A stretch of DNA of 64,000 nucleotides from Margaritifera margaritifera. Lineage: Eukaryota > Mollusca > Bivalvia > Unionida > Margaritiferidae. The position numbers and the translations under genes were made by a program. This document shows positions 23,451 to 35,636 of this stretch, one piece after another. The stretch is from positions 7,609,001-7,673,000 of the forward strand of contig JAQPZY010001685.1 of NCBI GenBank assembly GCA_029931535.1. The letters run 5' to 3'. Under the pieces are notes generated by a model, which ran no database searches, had not been told where the DNA came from, and saw only the letters and a program-made list of their open reading frames with translations. The stretch's first letter is position 1, and every line of letters begins with the position of its first letter.

Positions 23451-25837
23451 CACTGGTCTACAGCCAAAATGCTTCCGCAATAAAAGTCGTCAAACGTTTC
23501 TAATTCTGGGTCACTGAGAACGAAAATGATGCTTAAAATTGTTGATTGGTTCTAGTTTTAAAGATATGATACTGGGTCAGTATATACGACCCTTGACTTG
23601 GGAATGGCGGAGGATAAGTGAGTTATAAAGGGAAGGGATCTCAATTTAAACCAGAAATGACTACAATACATCTTTGACTGGATCTATAAATAAATCTATG
23701 ACTGGGTTTGGACAGTACTTGCATTTTAGGCAAAACAATGAATGATGCAATCTGAAGCTGGTATTGCGTCATACATGATATGAATTGCATCATGTTATTC
23801 CTATAAGTCATGGATGATGCAATCATAACTAAGCTTACATCACTCTGCTAAAGAAATTGCCCTATATCAGCTCTACAAATCATACAGTGTCGTTCTCTCT
23901 TATTTGTCAGTGTTTGATTTTGCAAAGGGACAGATTTCTGTTTAGCCAAAGTGAGCAGAGATGCCTCGTACTTGTGTGAACAATGCAGATAACTTCTGCT
24001 ATGTTTGTGGTGTAGTGACTTTTGCATCACAAAAGCGCAGTATAACCACTATGGTTAAGAAAGCCTATCACCTTTATTTTGGCAGCAAAATTGGAGATCA
24101 GGACAAGAGGTGGGCCCCACACATATGCTGCAACACTTGTGCAACAAATCTTCGCCAGTGGTTGAACAGGAAAAGGAAATCAATGCCTTTTGCAGTGCCA
24201 ATGATTTGGAGAGAGCCAACAGATCATATCAGCAATTGTTACTTCTGCATGGTGCCTCCAGTTGGGAAAGGTGTGTCAAAGAAGAAAAAGTGGACTGTGC
24301 ATTATCCAAACATTCCATCAGCTATACGCCCAGTACCCCACGGAGAAGGACTGCCGGTTCCTGATGCACCAGAATCATTCTCACTTGAGTCAGACGAGGA
24401 AGAGGAAGAGGATGAAACTTCTAGTCCTGAACCATCAATGTCACATGACCCATATTTTCTACCATCCTCCTCCTCTGAACCACACCTCATAACACAAGGT
24501 GAACTGAATGACCTATTCAGGGATTTGGAACTACCCAAGAGTAAGGCAGTAAGTGGAGACTGTTCATTGATTCATCGAAGACGAGTCCTAAAGCTGTTTT
24601 GGTGCATAATGGCAGTGTTTTGCCATCAATTCCAGTTGATCATGCAGTCCATATGAAGGAAACCTGTGAAAACATGAAACAACTTTTGAGGTGCGTAAAC
24701 TATGACCAATATCAGTGGCAGCTTTGTGGCGATTTCAAGGTTCTTGCTCTCTTGCTTGGTCTGCAGACTGGATACACAAAGTACTGCTGTTTTCTCTGCG
24801 AATGGGATAGTCGTGCGAGAGATTCCCACTACATCAAGAGAGATTGGCCACTCCGACAGTCACTGGAGCCTGGGATGAAAAGTGTTAAGCATCCACCACT
24901 TGTTGAATCAAGGAAGATTTTTTACCACCCTTGCACATCAAGCTGCGTCTGATGAAGAACTTTGTCAAGGCCATGGACAAAACACAAGCAGCTTTCAAGT
25001 ACCTCCGTGGAAAATTTCCAAGGTTAAGTGAAGCTAAGATAAAGGAAGGTGTCTTTGTTGGTCTTCAGATTCGTGAACTTCTTCGAGATGATGCATTTCA
25101 CCGTGCACTGCGTGGCAAGGAAAAGACGGCACGGAAAGCCTTCCACTTAGTGGCAACAAATTATTTTCGGAAACAACAAGGCAGACAACTACAGGGAGTT
25201 GGTGGAAAACCTCCTCAAAGCACACAAAATCCTTGGTTGCAACATGTCACTAAAGATACATTTTTTGCACTCTCCTCCTAGATTTTTTTCCACCGAACTG
25301 CGGAGCAGTGAGCGACGAGCACGGCAAGCGATTTCACCAGGACATTGCAACAATGGAGAAACGCTATCAGGGCAAATAGAGCCCATCAATGCTTGCAGAC
25401 TATTGCTGGACAGTGACAAGAGATGCTCCATTTAATGAATACAAGAGACAAGCCAAGAAGCGCCGAATAGACACTGAATAAGGACTAAACTATGTACTTA
25501 TATATACATAATAGTTTTTTGACTTTTGTTTCAATATATTTTTTATTTATATAACCCTTTTGCTGTTTTTTTAAAGTGTTACATAAACAGGACAGGTGAA
25601 ATATTATCATGTAAAGCAACCATAAACACATGAAAAGACCTAGGTTTACAATTTGTGATTAAAAGTCTACTATGTACACAATATACATAGACGTAAAATG
25701 TAAAAACTTAAATATCTTGGAAACAGTATCCAATCAGTTGCTTTAATTGTCATATTTGAATTCAGCACATCAAAATCCCTAATAAATAGCACATTTTATC
25801 TCTGAAGCAGACGACTTCTAAAAATTGTAGACCAGTG
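23451..25837 (+). mobile_element. 2.39-kb DNA element with CACTG termini
   Basis: The left end is CACTGGTCTACA at 23451-23462, with the exact inverse at 25826-25837. Both ends are followed inwards by a 'GTCGTC' motif. TAA flanks both sides (23448-23450 and 25838-25840), a possible 3-bp target duplication. CACTG ends with a 2-3 bp duplication are typical of CACTA/EnSpm-like and some Chapaev-like elements, but I see no canonical transposase. The single gene inside is frameshifted. The protein and its untranslated flanks resemble a multicopy sequence I recall from many insects, molluscs and reptiles (memory only). Confidence 0.75.
23961..25480 (+). pseudogene. Broken transposon protein with CxxC zinc finger
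   Basis: The frame opens at ATG 23961 with 'MPRTCVNNADNFCYVCG', then 'CCNTCATNLRQW' and 'NCYFCMVPP', three Cys pairs suggesting zinc binding over residues 5-100. An acidic serine-rich linker follows (about residues 140-170). Near 24546 the reading frame changes, and sequence seems to be missing relative to the family I recall. It resumes at about 24599-24930 ('MKETCENMKQLLR', 'YCCFLCEWDSRARD'), shifts again at about 24925 to the frame 24931-25170 ('LMKNFVKAMDKTQAAFKYL', 'FPRLSEAKIKEGVFVG'), and again at about 25175 ('NMSLKIHFLHS'). The last readable part ends near the TAA at 25480. Function is unknown; it is probably the element's transposase or an accessory protein. Confidence 0.8.
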
Positions 25838-25840
25838 TAA

Positions 25841-26880
25841 TTCGTCCATTTGTGCAGTAAAATTGCTTTGAAATTCATTTGCACGCCTCGGATATTACGC
25901 ATTTTCCTTATATGAAATTAAAACGTCATTTGTGGGATTATGAAGTAATATTACACACGTGTAATGTGGAAAAATATGACTTGTGTCTATGTCACCTTAT
26001 TTACATACTGCCATCTGATAAGTTTAGTATACATGCATCCGTCAAACTCTAGGCAATGCAAAGATCACACAAAATTACTTTCGTAAACTGAACTTTATAT
26101 CCAATTTATTTCGCCCCAGATAAGGAGAAAGTTTTCCTCCTGACCACATGACCACATTATAGTTGAAGAAATTATAATGCATAATTTTTTTTAAAATTTT
26201 TTTTTATTTTTACCTTCTCAAGAGTTATAGGAATTCAAATAGCATGCAAATGCACTATTCAGTAAAGTGATCATGATCTAACATGTAACAATCTGCAACT
26301 TTTTGGGAGTAAAAGTTCACCATTTTAACTTGCCAGAATTGATTTTGTTTAATGAGGTAAATAAAGGCAGAGACTTAAAGATTAACAAAAAATGTGAGAA
26401 ATGGTACAAGTCTTTATGGATACAATCTCCTGCAGTCCCCACTGGAATAGCTCAGAATCCTTGAGGGTGGATGCGAGTCCTTCAAACGAAAATGTTTCAT
26501 ATGTAGGGTGGGGGACAGCCACATTAGAGTGTGTGCAAATATATTTACACGGTAGGAGGGAGCTTTATGGACAATTTATAAAAGTGTTTCTCCAACATCT
26601 GCAAGCAAACTTTCTAAATTAAGACTGATTTTTATTGCCATTTTAGAAACAATCCCAAAAATTTACCGTCGAAGTGGAAGACTTGTTTCTTTGCAGACAT
26701 TTGACTTCCCACCAATACATCTTCAAAGTTGGGATACTTTTACGTGGGAAACGATAGCCTCCTGCGCCCCCCTATCGCCCACTGCGTCCCCGCCCCACCC
26801 CCTCCACCCCCGCTTTTCGGGCCCATGGATATTGAATAGGCCACATGCACCCTCCCACATATCGTAAGAGGTGACTACTG
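25841..26880. other. Non-coding, nothing recognised
   Basis: AT-rich with poly-T near 26185-26210. A C-rich patch at 26760-26815 has no repeat partner in the window. Confidence 0.4.
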
Positions 26881-26887
26881 GTAGCAG

Positions 26888-27078
26888 GAGCCATGGTGAC
26901 TCAGTGGTTAGCGTGCCGGACACGCAATTGAAAGGGTGCGGGTTTGAATCCTACCATAGGATCAGCCTGGGCCTGCTATCGTAGTGTGTCCTTGGGCAAG
27001 GCTCTTTACTCGAATTGCCTTGGCACTAAATAACCTACTTGTGTTGCTGTGCCGCGAAACAACAAACCAAACCAAACC
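26888..27078 (+). mobile_element. tRNA-derived SINE, near full length
   Basis: A-box-like 'GTGACTCAGTGGTTAGCG' at about 26895 and B-box-like 'GGGTTTGAATCCT' at about 26940. Then the body motif 'GTGTCCTTGGGCAAGGCTC' at about 26986, and the tail 'ACTAAATAACCTACTTGTG' with an A/C-rich end 'caaaccaaacc'. The same family as the copy at 43950-44125. Confidence 0.85.
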
Positions 27079-27184
27079 GTACACCCTCCCCCTGCTAGCT
27101 TCTATGCCCATGTCCTCTCCCTCTCCAATAGTCTTCCGTATCCTAAATTGCTAGATTTTCATATGTAGTAGACTAGCTGCGGTT

Positions 27185-27239
27185 ACCTTAGCTCTCTAAG
27201 TCCCTATTTATACTGAAGTGGGGACTTGAGAGCTAAGGT
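27185..27239. repeat. Near-perfect hairpin, 19-20 bp arms
   Basis: ACCTTAGCTCTCTAAGTCCC at 27185-27204 pairs with GGGACTTGAGAGCTAAGGT at 27221-27239, with one unpaired base and a 16-nt loop. Isolated, function unknown. Confidence 0.75.
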
Positions 27240-27589
27240 CAAATGCATGGACATATTCAGCAGATTTGCCAGATCCATGCTTTCTGACATTTGGTGATAG
27301 TTCTGTGGTAACTATGCAGTGATTTTAACCAAATAAAACATAATACTGTATTCTAAAATCCCTTTCTAGTTATTTCGATCGATTTGAGGTGAAACCGGGC
27401 CAGAAATCCAGCATTTTGAGCTTTTTATTTTAGATTACAGCAAAACACGGTAATGAAAATATAAAAGGCTAGTTGGTGACAAACGGTCGTATTGACAGAA
27501 AAGTGCAGCGATCGTTATCAGCCGATCAGATTTGAAAGAAAGAAAGAAAGAAAAAGAATTATAATTATTCAATGAAAATGAAACTAGAT

Positions 27590-27885
27590 GGCTGTAGCTG
27601 TCCCATATGGCGTAAGCAGTTTCGTTTTTGTTGGAACTCGTACAATTTAATCTAATACACAATCGATACGCCTAATAGTCAGCTTATCGGAGTACAGTTT
27701 TCGAATGCAAAGAATGAGACCAAAGGCCGGCCGATGTCAGCTGTTTAAAGCATGTAACATAATGTCCTAATATAACCGATTGTCTTAACTACTTACCCAC
27801 TGACATTGATATTCTTTTGGAGACAAGTAATACACAGCCACTATCTTTTGTTGTATAATTTATTAGCCTATCGGCCATTTGCAAA
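27590..27885 (+). repeat. Dispersed repeat, copy 1
   Basis: Shares 'gcagtt-cgtttttgttgg', 'gaatgcaaagaatgagacc', 'aaaggccg', 'acccactgacatt' and 'aagtaatacac' in the same order with 37780-38085. Non-coding; type unknown. Confidence 0.65.
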
Positions 27886-27978
27886 CATATTATTATACAA
27901 CATTAGTTAGTGTCAAAGTGAAGTAATGGCATACACATATAAACAATAAATCAGTATCTTCAAAATCACACAGTTTAA

Positions 27979-28195
27979 TTGAAAATGCATTATCAAGACA
28001 TTATACATATGCGTAAAAATATGAATCATTATCAAAACATTAGACATATGCGTAAAAATATGAATCATTATCAAAACATTAGACATGTGCGTAAAAATAT
28101 GAATCATTATCAAAATATTAGACATATGCGTAAAAATATGAATCATTATCAAAACATTAGTCATATGCGTACAAATATGAATCATTATAAGTCAT
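27979..28195. repeat. 39-bp minisatellite, 5.5 units
   Basis: The unit contains 'aatcattatcaaaacattag' and 'acatatgcgtaaaaatatg'. As 39 is a multiple of three, both strands stay open and give repetitive frames (HMRKNMNHYQNIR on plus, HIFTHMSNVLIMI on minus). I see no start context or flanking exon, so I treat them as by-products. Confidence 0.9.
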
Positions 28196-28655
28196 GAATC
28201 TATGTTAATTATTACAAATGAACTAACAAACAACCTGGAGATGAAGACACCCCACATCCTGAAAGATAGAAGAAAAAATAAAAAACAATTACATTAAAAA
28301 GAAAAGGAAAAACGAGTGCATCATCATCAACTGAAGCAGTGCAGCAAGTGATAATTTATCATCTTATATAGCTGTTGATTGAGGCTGGTTGAGAAAGTGT
28401 ATTTTTTATTAAATATTGAATAATATTAATTGAAAGATTATGATGCAGACTTCATCCACCGGTGGCATGTTGGGAAAAAAAAAAACGGAATAGCCTGAAG
28501 GAAAAAAATCACACCGAGTGATTACATTACAAGTTACCTCTTAAAATAAAAATTATTGCAATACATATCATTTCGCTTTTTCTAAAAAATAATGAAAAAG
28601 ATGAGTTTACTAAATTGTGTTTATTTAATTGCTAAAACATGTAAGTAGTAGTTTT
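28196..28655. other. Non-coding, nothing recognised
   Basis: A-rich, with no supported feature. Confidence 0.4.
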
Positions 28656-28659
28656 TGAG

Positions 28660-29276
28660 CTAATCAGTTTTCGCCGCTGACGTGTGTGCTGCAAAGGGGC
28701 TCTTCACTGAGGAGGTTAAGAATTTCGTATTCATGGAATTACAAGTGATTGGACTCTTTGCAGACACATATGTAATTCTTCCATGGAATAGGATTCCGAG
28801 AGTTGATTCGAGTGAATGGTAGAAACCTACCTTTGCATCAACATCCGTTCTCAAATTGATGAAGGAATGTTTTCGAAGAGTCGCATATATCTGTAAGTAC
28901 CGGCAATCCAAAGATGAGCTTAACTTTATCGGACCAGACAAAACTTAGGCACGTTATGCAGCCTGTAACTTGTTTGGTCCAGCGCAGAAAAGTAAACGAT
29001 GGCTTGATGAATAGATATATATATCAGGAGTAAAATAAGCCATACATCAGGTGTGGAAAGAAGATATTCTTTATATGAAAAACTATTTGCAAGATGAATA
29101 TATAGCCTTGCTCGACTAGAAGATTCAAGCCTAGAATTCCAATGTTGCACAAAATTATTTTTCAAGGGTTCCTTTACTACTTGTACAAACACATCAACAT
29201 TACCTACGTCGAGCAGAGTCCTACGAGTTTCTAGGAAAAAACAGTTTTGGTAAGCTACTTCTGCGCACAGTCCCAC
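28660..29276 (-). mobile_element. Possible LINE C-terminal remnant
   Basis: Two minus frames (28926-29276 and 28660-28941) have amino-acid rather than AT-noise composition. 'VQHWNSRLESSSRARLYIHL' followed by 'FSYKEYL' resembles the W-x(n)-LxxY-xxxF segment found in the C-terminal region of some non-LTR retrotransposons. No reverse-transcriptase motif is visible. Weak assignment. Confidence 0.35.
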
Positions 29277-29509
29277 CAGTGTCCTACCAGTCTATCCACG
29301 TCTCGACATTGTAATGTGGTGGCTTCATATTTTGTACGCCACCAGCCACCCAATAACACTTGGGATCTTAACCTACTAGTATATTATCTGTAAGCTACTT
29401 GGAGTTAAGCGCTCAGCCAGCCATATCCAGAACTCGAAAGAACCATGCGTTTGCTTAAAGTAACACGATTATTGACTAGATACTATATGGTTTGACTTCA
29501 GAAAAGAAG

Positions 29510-29950
29510 AAGCCGGCTAACGCCACTCACGCGATTAACGACCTGTGCTGTGTCAAATCATCACTAGCACAGCAGCGTGACCGTTTGTACGAGTTGGTTG
29601 CTGGCGCCGCGAAAGAATACATAGGTCGGAACCTTACCTTTGCGGGTCTCGAGGCAATGAGCGACTAAGAGGTAGCAAAGATATATGCCATAAAAAATAT
29701 TTTAAAAATGCGGCAGAGGAGCAGGAGGAAATGCCATCTTATGTTCGCTGGGGAGACCTGGCTTTGATAGCTGCTCTCATTCTTTATACCTTACACGGCG
29801 TGCCAGGAGCATGACCCCCATTATATGGAATAGTATTGCAAACAAAAACTTGTTAAAAACCGTGCAAGATGTCAATATCACCGTATGCTAAAGACATCCT
29901 TTATCACGGAGCTGTACTTGGCGGCCTTGAAGTGGGGTATTCAATGATTG
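29510..29950 (+). pseudogene. GC-rich coding debris, 5' part
   Basis: From 29521 a plus frame reads about 55 codons without a stop, with helical charged composition ('LAQQRDRLYELVAGAAKEYIG', 'LTFAGLEAMSD'), then a TAA and 'EVAKIYA'. Base composition is clearly richer in G+C than the surroundings. I do not recognise the family with confidence. The similar composition of the integrase-bearing block at 62.8-64 kb suggests the same class of virus-like element (inference). Confidence 0.4.
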
Positions 29951-29955
29951 CCATA

Positions 29956-30571
29956 CGTTATGTATGATGTTTATATACTTAACTTTTGTCTATGATTGTA
30001 AGTTGTATGGTTATTTGAAGATACATACTTAACTTTTGTCCAGTTGTTTACATAGTATTTTCATAGGCATTTCGCAATTTGACTGTTGTGACATAGCTCA
30101 TGTAGGCGTGTATATTTATATACAGATTTTGGTAAACAAATTCATTCCTGTTCTATTATTTCGGTTCTGAAAGATCAGTCTGTAAGGAATCCATTTTAGT
30201 TGTGTTGTTGAAATGAGATATAATTTGAGAGGAATTATTCATTTACAATATTCATTGGAAACATAAAGGTGCTCATTGACTTTTGGATTAATACATGATT
30301 TTGGGATTAATGTGAACTCATTCAAATACATTCTGGATTACATCTTTGTGGTACACTAGGACAAGCAAGGCTATTGGAATTCATTCGGAATATTTTATTA
30401 TTTTGGACTTGTGATTAGGACATTTAGGATTATTTGGAATTTAACTCACAAATTATAGTGTCTTTTGAATTTTCACTTTAATTGTCTGGAAATAAATTGA
30501 TTGTTGATTTTACTTACATTGTTGATTTCACTTTTTTCTATTACGTATTTTTAGGACCTAGAGTCGTAACA
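29956..30571 (+). mobile_element. Solo LTR, copy A
   Basis: It is 616 bp, related throughout to 35637-36359 and in the same orientation. It ends GTAACA. It begins CGTTATG, where a T-to-C change from TGTTATG would restore the usual TG...CA ends. The 4-bp CATA flanks it on both sides (29952-29955 and 30572-30575). No retroviral-type genes adjoin it, so it is a solo LTR, probably of Ty3/Gypsy type (inference from the 4-bp duplication and TGTTA...TAACA ends). It splits the GC-rich coding debris. Confidence 0.8.
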
Positions 30572-30575
30572 CATA

Positions 30576-31080
30576 CGCGTGTTCAAGATGAAACCGGCTT
30601 ACCTTGGCCGGCTCAACTTCGAAGACGCAGCAAAGACCGTAACCATCACAAGCGCTGAGCCTTTGGACGCGGGACGTGCTAATTAAGCAAGACATAATTC
30701 TTGCTAATATCATTAAGCCCGTCTAATGGGTACAGCTGTTCTCATGGTCGACCGGCAATCGTCAACGTACTCGCATTCACTGGCTTAAACTTCCTTTTCT
30801 CTGCAGTGAGCCCAAATGAGGTCGAACCGACGCTGAACGCGGCGATGGAAGAACTCCAAGATGCCCAGGCCAGGTATATCCACAAGCGCAACGAGCGTCT
30901 CTGTTGCCTCTATGAAAGGCTGATTGATTAGCAGTGTGACGAAAAGAATGACGAGGATGCCAGCACTTCTTTACACATGTACTACCTCGTGACTGGCGAA
31001 AAAAATGGACGGCGGTCCACAGCTCGGCGATGAGCTGACATTTTCTGACTTTTACACGTCCTCGCCCGAACAGTAAAATT
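30576..31080 (+). pseudogene. GC-rich coding debris, 3' part
   Basis: Continues the composition of 29510-29950 beyond the LTR. The plus frame 30701-30931 reads 'VNVLAFTGLNFLFSAV' and then a coiled-coil-like 'EVEPTLNAAMEELQDAQARY' with 'HKRNERL'. Stops interrupt it on both sides. Family not recognised. Confidence 0.4.
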
Positions 31081-33845
31081 CAGAGATGATGCTTTGTCGT
31101 CAGGGCGGGGAGGGGGGGGGGGGCTTGCCTCTGCAATCTTTTTGACCTATAAATATTTCTAAACATGATCAACTTGAATTTTATCACAGATTTCTCAGCA
31201 TAAAAACTCTTCCCATCTTTAGTCATTAACATTTATACACGCTTTTCTTTTTTGTTCTTAACTCATTCAGGCAAATCTATCTATTTCCAGTCGAAGTTAG
31301 GTATGTAAAATGTCGAATAAACATTAAATGAAAATTATCCATTTCGCCTTCAGTTAATATATTTGCAGGTTTTGTTCTGTTGTAAAAATGTATATGCTCA
31401 GCTTGTTCTATCTCCTAGATGGGTCGCTCATAATTCTGATCGTTGTCTAATTGAGCTTTCACAGAACCAAATTGTCGAAATTTTGAAATGATAGTCCTTT
31501 TTAAATATTGCTGTCTCTTTCAGAAATTCACACAAATCCGTTAAAGATATCCTCATTGACATTTCTGTTATACGAATCTCTAGTGATAATTCTCTTGAAA
31601 TATTTCAATATATGTTCAACTCTTTTGATTTATTTAAGTAGGAATGTTTTATAGTTAACGATTTTACATGTGTTAGGTGCATAAAAAGAAGAAAGCTATT
31701 AATTTGGATTGTATCTGTAAGTAAAGACCGCACAGAATAAAAGGTGAATATGTTATCAGTACACTGATAAACATTATGAACATAGTGAATACGTAATTTG
31801 CGTTTTCTGTCAATCATTGTTGCCATTCAAATATATAAGATATTTATCCGTTATGATCGTGTGCTAACTATAAACATGTGTCCGGAATGAGCAGGCATTT
31901 ATTCTAAACAGGCGTATATTATGTTCAGGTGTTCACTCTAAACACGTGGCCGTTATGTGCAGGTTTGCATTCTAAACATTATTGATGTGGATAGGTGTCA
32001 CCGTAGGAATGCCAAAGCTTCAAAGGCGTAATAGTTCCTGAAAATAGAATACAATAGTGTTATTAGTGTTAATTAATGTAAATATTCAGTTTTAAAATAT
32101 TGCATTCCGAAAACTTTAATGAGTTTCCTGCATAAAGCGGGGCTAGGGGTGGGGAGGGCAGTTGAATTCATTTATTTTGGATCAAAACTTATTCTTCGTG
32201 TGTATTGCTTTATCTGACTTTATCATTGGCACGTTAACTATGCTGGAAATACATGTCTGTACATTCTATTTTACTTGATAACCTACCATTCTTTAATAAC
32301 TAATAACATATACACTATTTTGTATGTTTATATTACTAGATTTATAAATAAATCAACTGTAATCGTAAGAAATCGTGATTGATATCTCTAAAATAGGCCA
32401 TACAAATATAGGTCATCACCAAAGGAAAGATGCCTGCTCTCATCCCGCGAGAAATGCTTGAATTCTAGTCAATTATCAGTAAATACGATCCTATTTTGTT
32501 AACAAATAAATGATAATAATATTTTCTTGCACATACAATTTCACTCTGAAAATCCTCTAAACTCCTTTAAATTTGTTTGTAAGCTGACTGCCCATATGAT
32601 CTGCGCCCTTTGATCTGTTTGATGTAATAGGCTCTTTGAACATTTTAAACCATAAAAAAACAAGAACATCATCGGTACTTTAGAAAAGTACCGAGAGAGG
32701 ACGCGAGTGAAACTGCATGTAACAGAGCTGTTATCACGTTTCCAATCCATGAAATTAATCATAATTCAAGAGTTTTGCTCTTCTTTTAGGCTTATCATTA
32801 AAAAAAAAAAAAACCCAATATTTAAGGTAAGTGCGCAGGATGAACCAACAAGAAATTTAGTAGAATGCTATGTCTCGCCGGTATATAATTCAAAAACTTA
32901 ACACAGGCACTTTGGCAAGAAAACAAGGTCATTAAACCAATTTACTTTTTAAAGATGTGAACAATAGTGATAAAGGTGAATGCGCAAATGAAATTTTCAA
33001 GACCATAAATGCAACAGTTTTGGTTCATCTGCTTTATGTCAATGCAAAAAAGTGAATGGAGCATGAAAAAAACATGTACATCACTTCTACCTCAGTGTAA
33101 TTTCTGCTTGTTGTGATTGCAAATATGAACACACACACACACATCAAATTTCATACAAAGTGTCTATTATCACTACGATCACCTTGTTACCAAGGTGGAA
33201 ATACCCTCAAAGGACAACATGCCATTTAGCGATAAATCGATAGGACTGGTCAGAAATGACTTGAGATTGCACATGCGATACAGTGCAGTACAATGTATCT
33301 GCGCACTTAAGAGTTTCTGGTGTACTTTGCCAAAATAATTATGATCGCTGGCTAAATCTAAGCGCAATATATTATCGCCCATAATTTTAGATGCCAACAT
33401 TCAAAATAAAAAGGTCCACCAAACGGCTTTCCTGTGGAAGCCCCCTCCCCCGCTCAGTCAAACCTATAAAGTGTCTTATGCATCTGTTCAGGCACTATAA
33501 TATCCATGTCAGACTTGAGAAGGATGTCCTAGGAGCAGATAAGATAATTTATTTGAAGCAAATTATTGTTCTTTTCTTTTCAGATCACGCATTTTGTTTT
33601 CAAACCGCAGTTTTGCAAGATTTGGTCGATCACCTCATAACTACACATGCTGAGAAAGCTTAATGTTTGTCACGTTCTCTGTCCCCTTACATCATGCGTG
33701 CTATAGACACTATTCTGCTATTATAGTCAACTTTCCTCGTGTATTAAGCAAAGAAAGACAGTCCAGTATTGTTGGACATGCTGTTCTATTTACATTGAGC
33801 ATGCCGGGTACACCATTCTCCCATCATATTCAACATATCTTGTAT
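31081..33845. other. Non-coding, nothing recognised
   Basis: It contains a G tract (31110-31122), a short (AC)n at 33129-33143 and scattered short open frames with no domains. A loosely repeated 'aacacgtg-ccgttatgtgcagg' motif occurs twice at 31880-31980. Confidence 0.45.
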
Positions 33846-33849
33846 ACAG

Positions 33850-33972
33850 CTGAGAGAGAGAGACAGTTCAATAAAGAAATACTCGTTTACTTCGAGAGAA
33901 AGTTCAATAACGAAATACTCTTTTACTTCAAGAGAGACAGTTCGATAATGAAATGCTCTTTTACTTCAAGAA
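33850..33972 (+). repeat. Tandem repeat, about 39 bp x 3
   Basis: 'gagagacagttcaataaaga' plus 'aatactcgtttacttcga' and two variants follow one another. Confidence 0.8.
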
Positions 33973-35636
33973 ATAAGAACAGCTCCCAAATACCCGTATC
34001 TAATAAATCAAATCTAATGCCGTCTTGCTGGTCCAGTAATTATTTGAAAAGTTTGATTACTGCTAAGATTTTTATAATTTTGAATTTTAGTGCTCTCGTA
34101 CGAGAATATTAAAAATTAAAAGAAATGTAAAGTGATCTAGCATAGGTAGGATATATCTACCAAGTCGTTTAATAATCTTGCGGAATGCTTTCTGTGTTAA
34201 GTATATTTTTTCTTCCTACTCTGTTATCTCTATGTAGTTTATTGGCAAAGTTAAAGCTTAAAGTAGATAAACAGAAGCTAACAATTTCTATCTTCTTCAC
34301 AATTTTGTTTTGGTTGGTAAAATGCATTCGATGCCTGTTATCTTCTTTGTTCGTAGGTTTGCCAAATAACCAAATCTGTATTAATGTGTTTGGTTATATC
34401 ATAAACAAAAGTGAGATATAGATCTAAATTTTTCACAAATGGTACTCTGTAAAAGGTCCACCCTTAATTATTGTCCTGTGAGCACTTAAAAGTTCTAATG
34501 CATTAGAATGACCATTATCAGGAAAGGTGGCGTGACGTCACACGGGATACATCCAGGCACCACTCACGGGTACAAGATAATGGCGACGTTAATTCTACAA
34601 CTTCGATTGCAATTTTAAATTTTACATATGTAGCAAGGTGACCTGTTTAAATGTATTGGTTTTTTATCTTTGCACCGTGCTTTTGCATCTAAGATTCGTT
34701 AAAATAAACCCAGAGTTATTTGCTCAATAGTGTTCTTTTTTTTACTGCTACCTGTTGTCCTTTGGTGTCACACTGGTCTTTCTTAAATAATCATAATAAT
34801 AATAATAGTATGATTTCACAAAGCAGTGGCGATACCTTTCTACTCCCGTTACGCAATTTATGTTGCCTATGTCTGTTAAGAGATTGTTGTCTCTGGATTT
34901 TTTAACAGTCGTAAACCATAACTAGCAGATGTTATCTGACATTTTCCATAGTAATGTCTCATTTGCGAATTTTGATTCTCTATACCTCCATTTTAATCTC
35001 GTATTTATTTAAATATATTTTTTGGTATTGTTTAAATGTTAATTTTCGTCCCTTAACATTCACTCTGTATAGTATTTTATCATTTATGGAACCTGAAGTA
35101 TTTTTTTTTTTAATACAGCTAATGAAATAGTTGATCGAAAGTCCCAATCTCCATCCGAGTCGCTGTATATGATGTGTAAACAGTTTCAAATTCTTTTGCG
35201 TTCGCCAATTGTTTCCATAGTATGACAGGTCTAGTAATTTTAAGGTAAGTAAATTGAGACTACTGTAATTTGATTTTCTGCATGTTTCTCATTCTATTTA
35301 TTTATTTACGCTTGGGTGAAGGCCAAGCAAATAAAGATCGTACAATTTGAAATTCTGCTTATGGTCCAGAAATGCCATTATATCCACTACTAAAGTTGCT
35401 GCACCTAATTCATGTTTTGCTAAAATCTATTTCCTTTAAAATTGCAGGACAGAAGGGAGACAAAATCGATACTTTATAGTATTAATCTGACACCGACTAT
35501 TCTGGCGAGATAATATATCCCATAGTTAAAGTTATTATTATTTTATTAATAACGGATATAATTGAAAGAGTTCAACTCAACATGTATAACTGGTCCAGTT
35601 GAAGTTTTTTACCTTTCTGAATAAAAGTTGAAATAT
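33973..35636. other. Non-coding, one CRE-like site
   Basis: No coding gene can be supported. GTGACGTCAC at 34531-34540 is a full CRE palindrome, and an ATGGCG lies 40 bp downstream with a frame of only 11 codons. Confidence 0.4.
34531..34540. promoter_or_regulatory. CRE palindrome GTGACGTCAC
   Basis: A perfect CREB/ATF consensus in AT-rich DNA. Without an adjoining exon its role is unproven. Confidence 0.35.

Noticed and set aside
24302..24538. Minus-strand serine-rich frame
   Set aside because: It is the reverse of the acidic linker of the transposon protein and has no independent support.
27979..28197. Possible CRISPR-like array of 39-bp repeats
   Set aside because: Units are contiguous with no unique spacers, and the genome is eukaryotic. 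It is a minisatellite.
34577..34620. Start of a gene after the CRE site
   Set aside because: The frame from ATGGCG ends after 11 codons and no donor is convincing.
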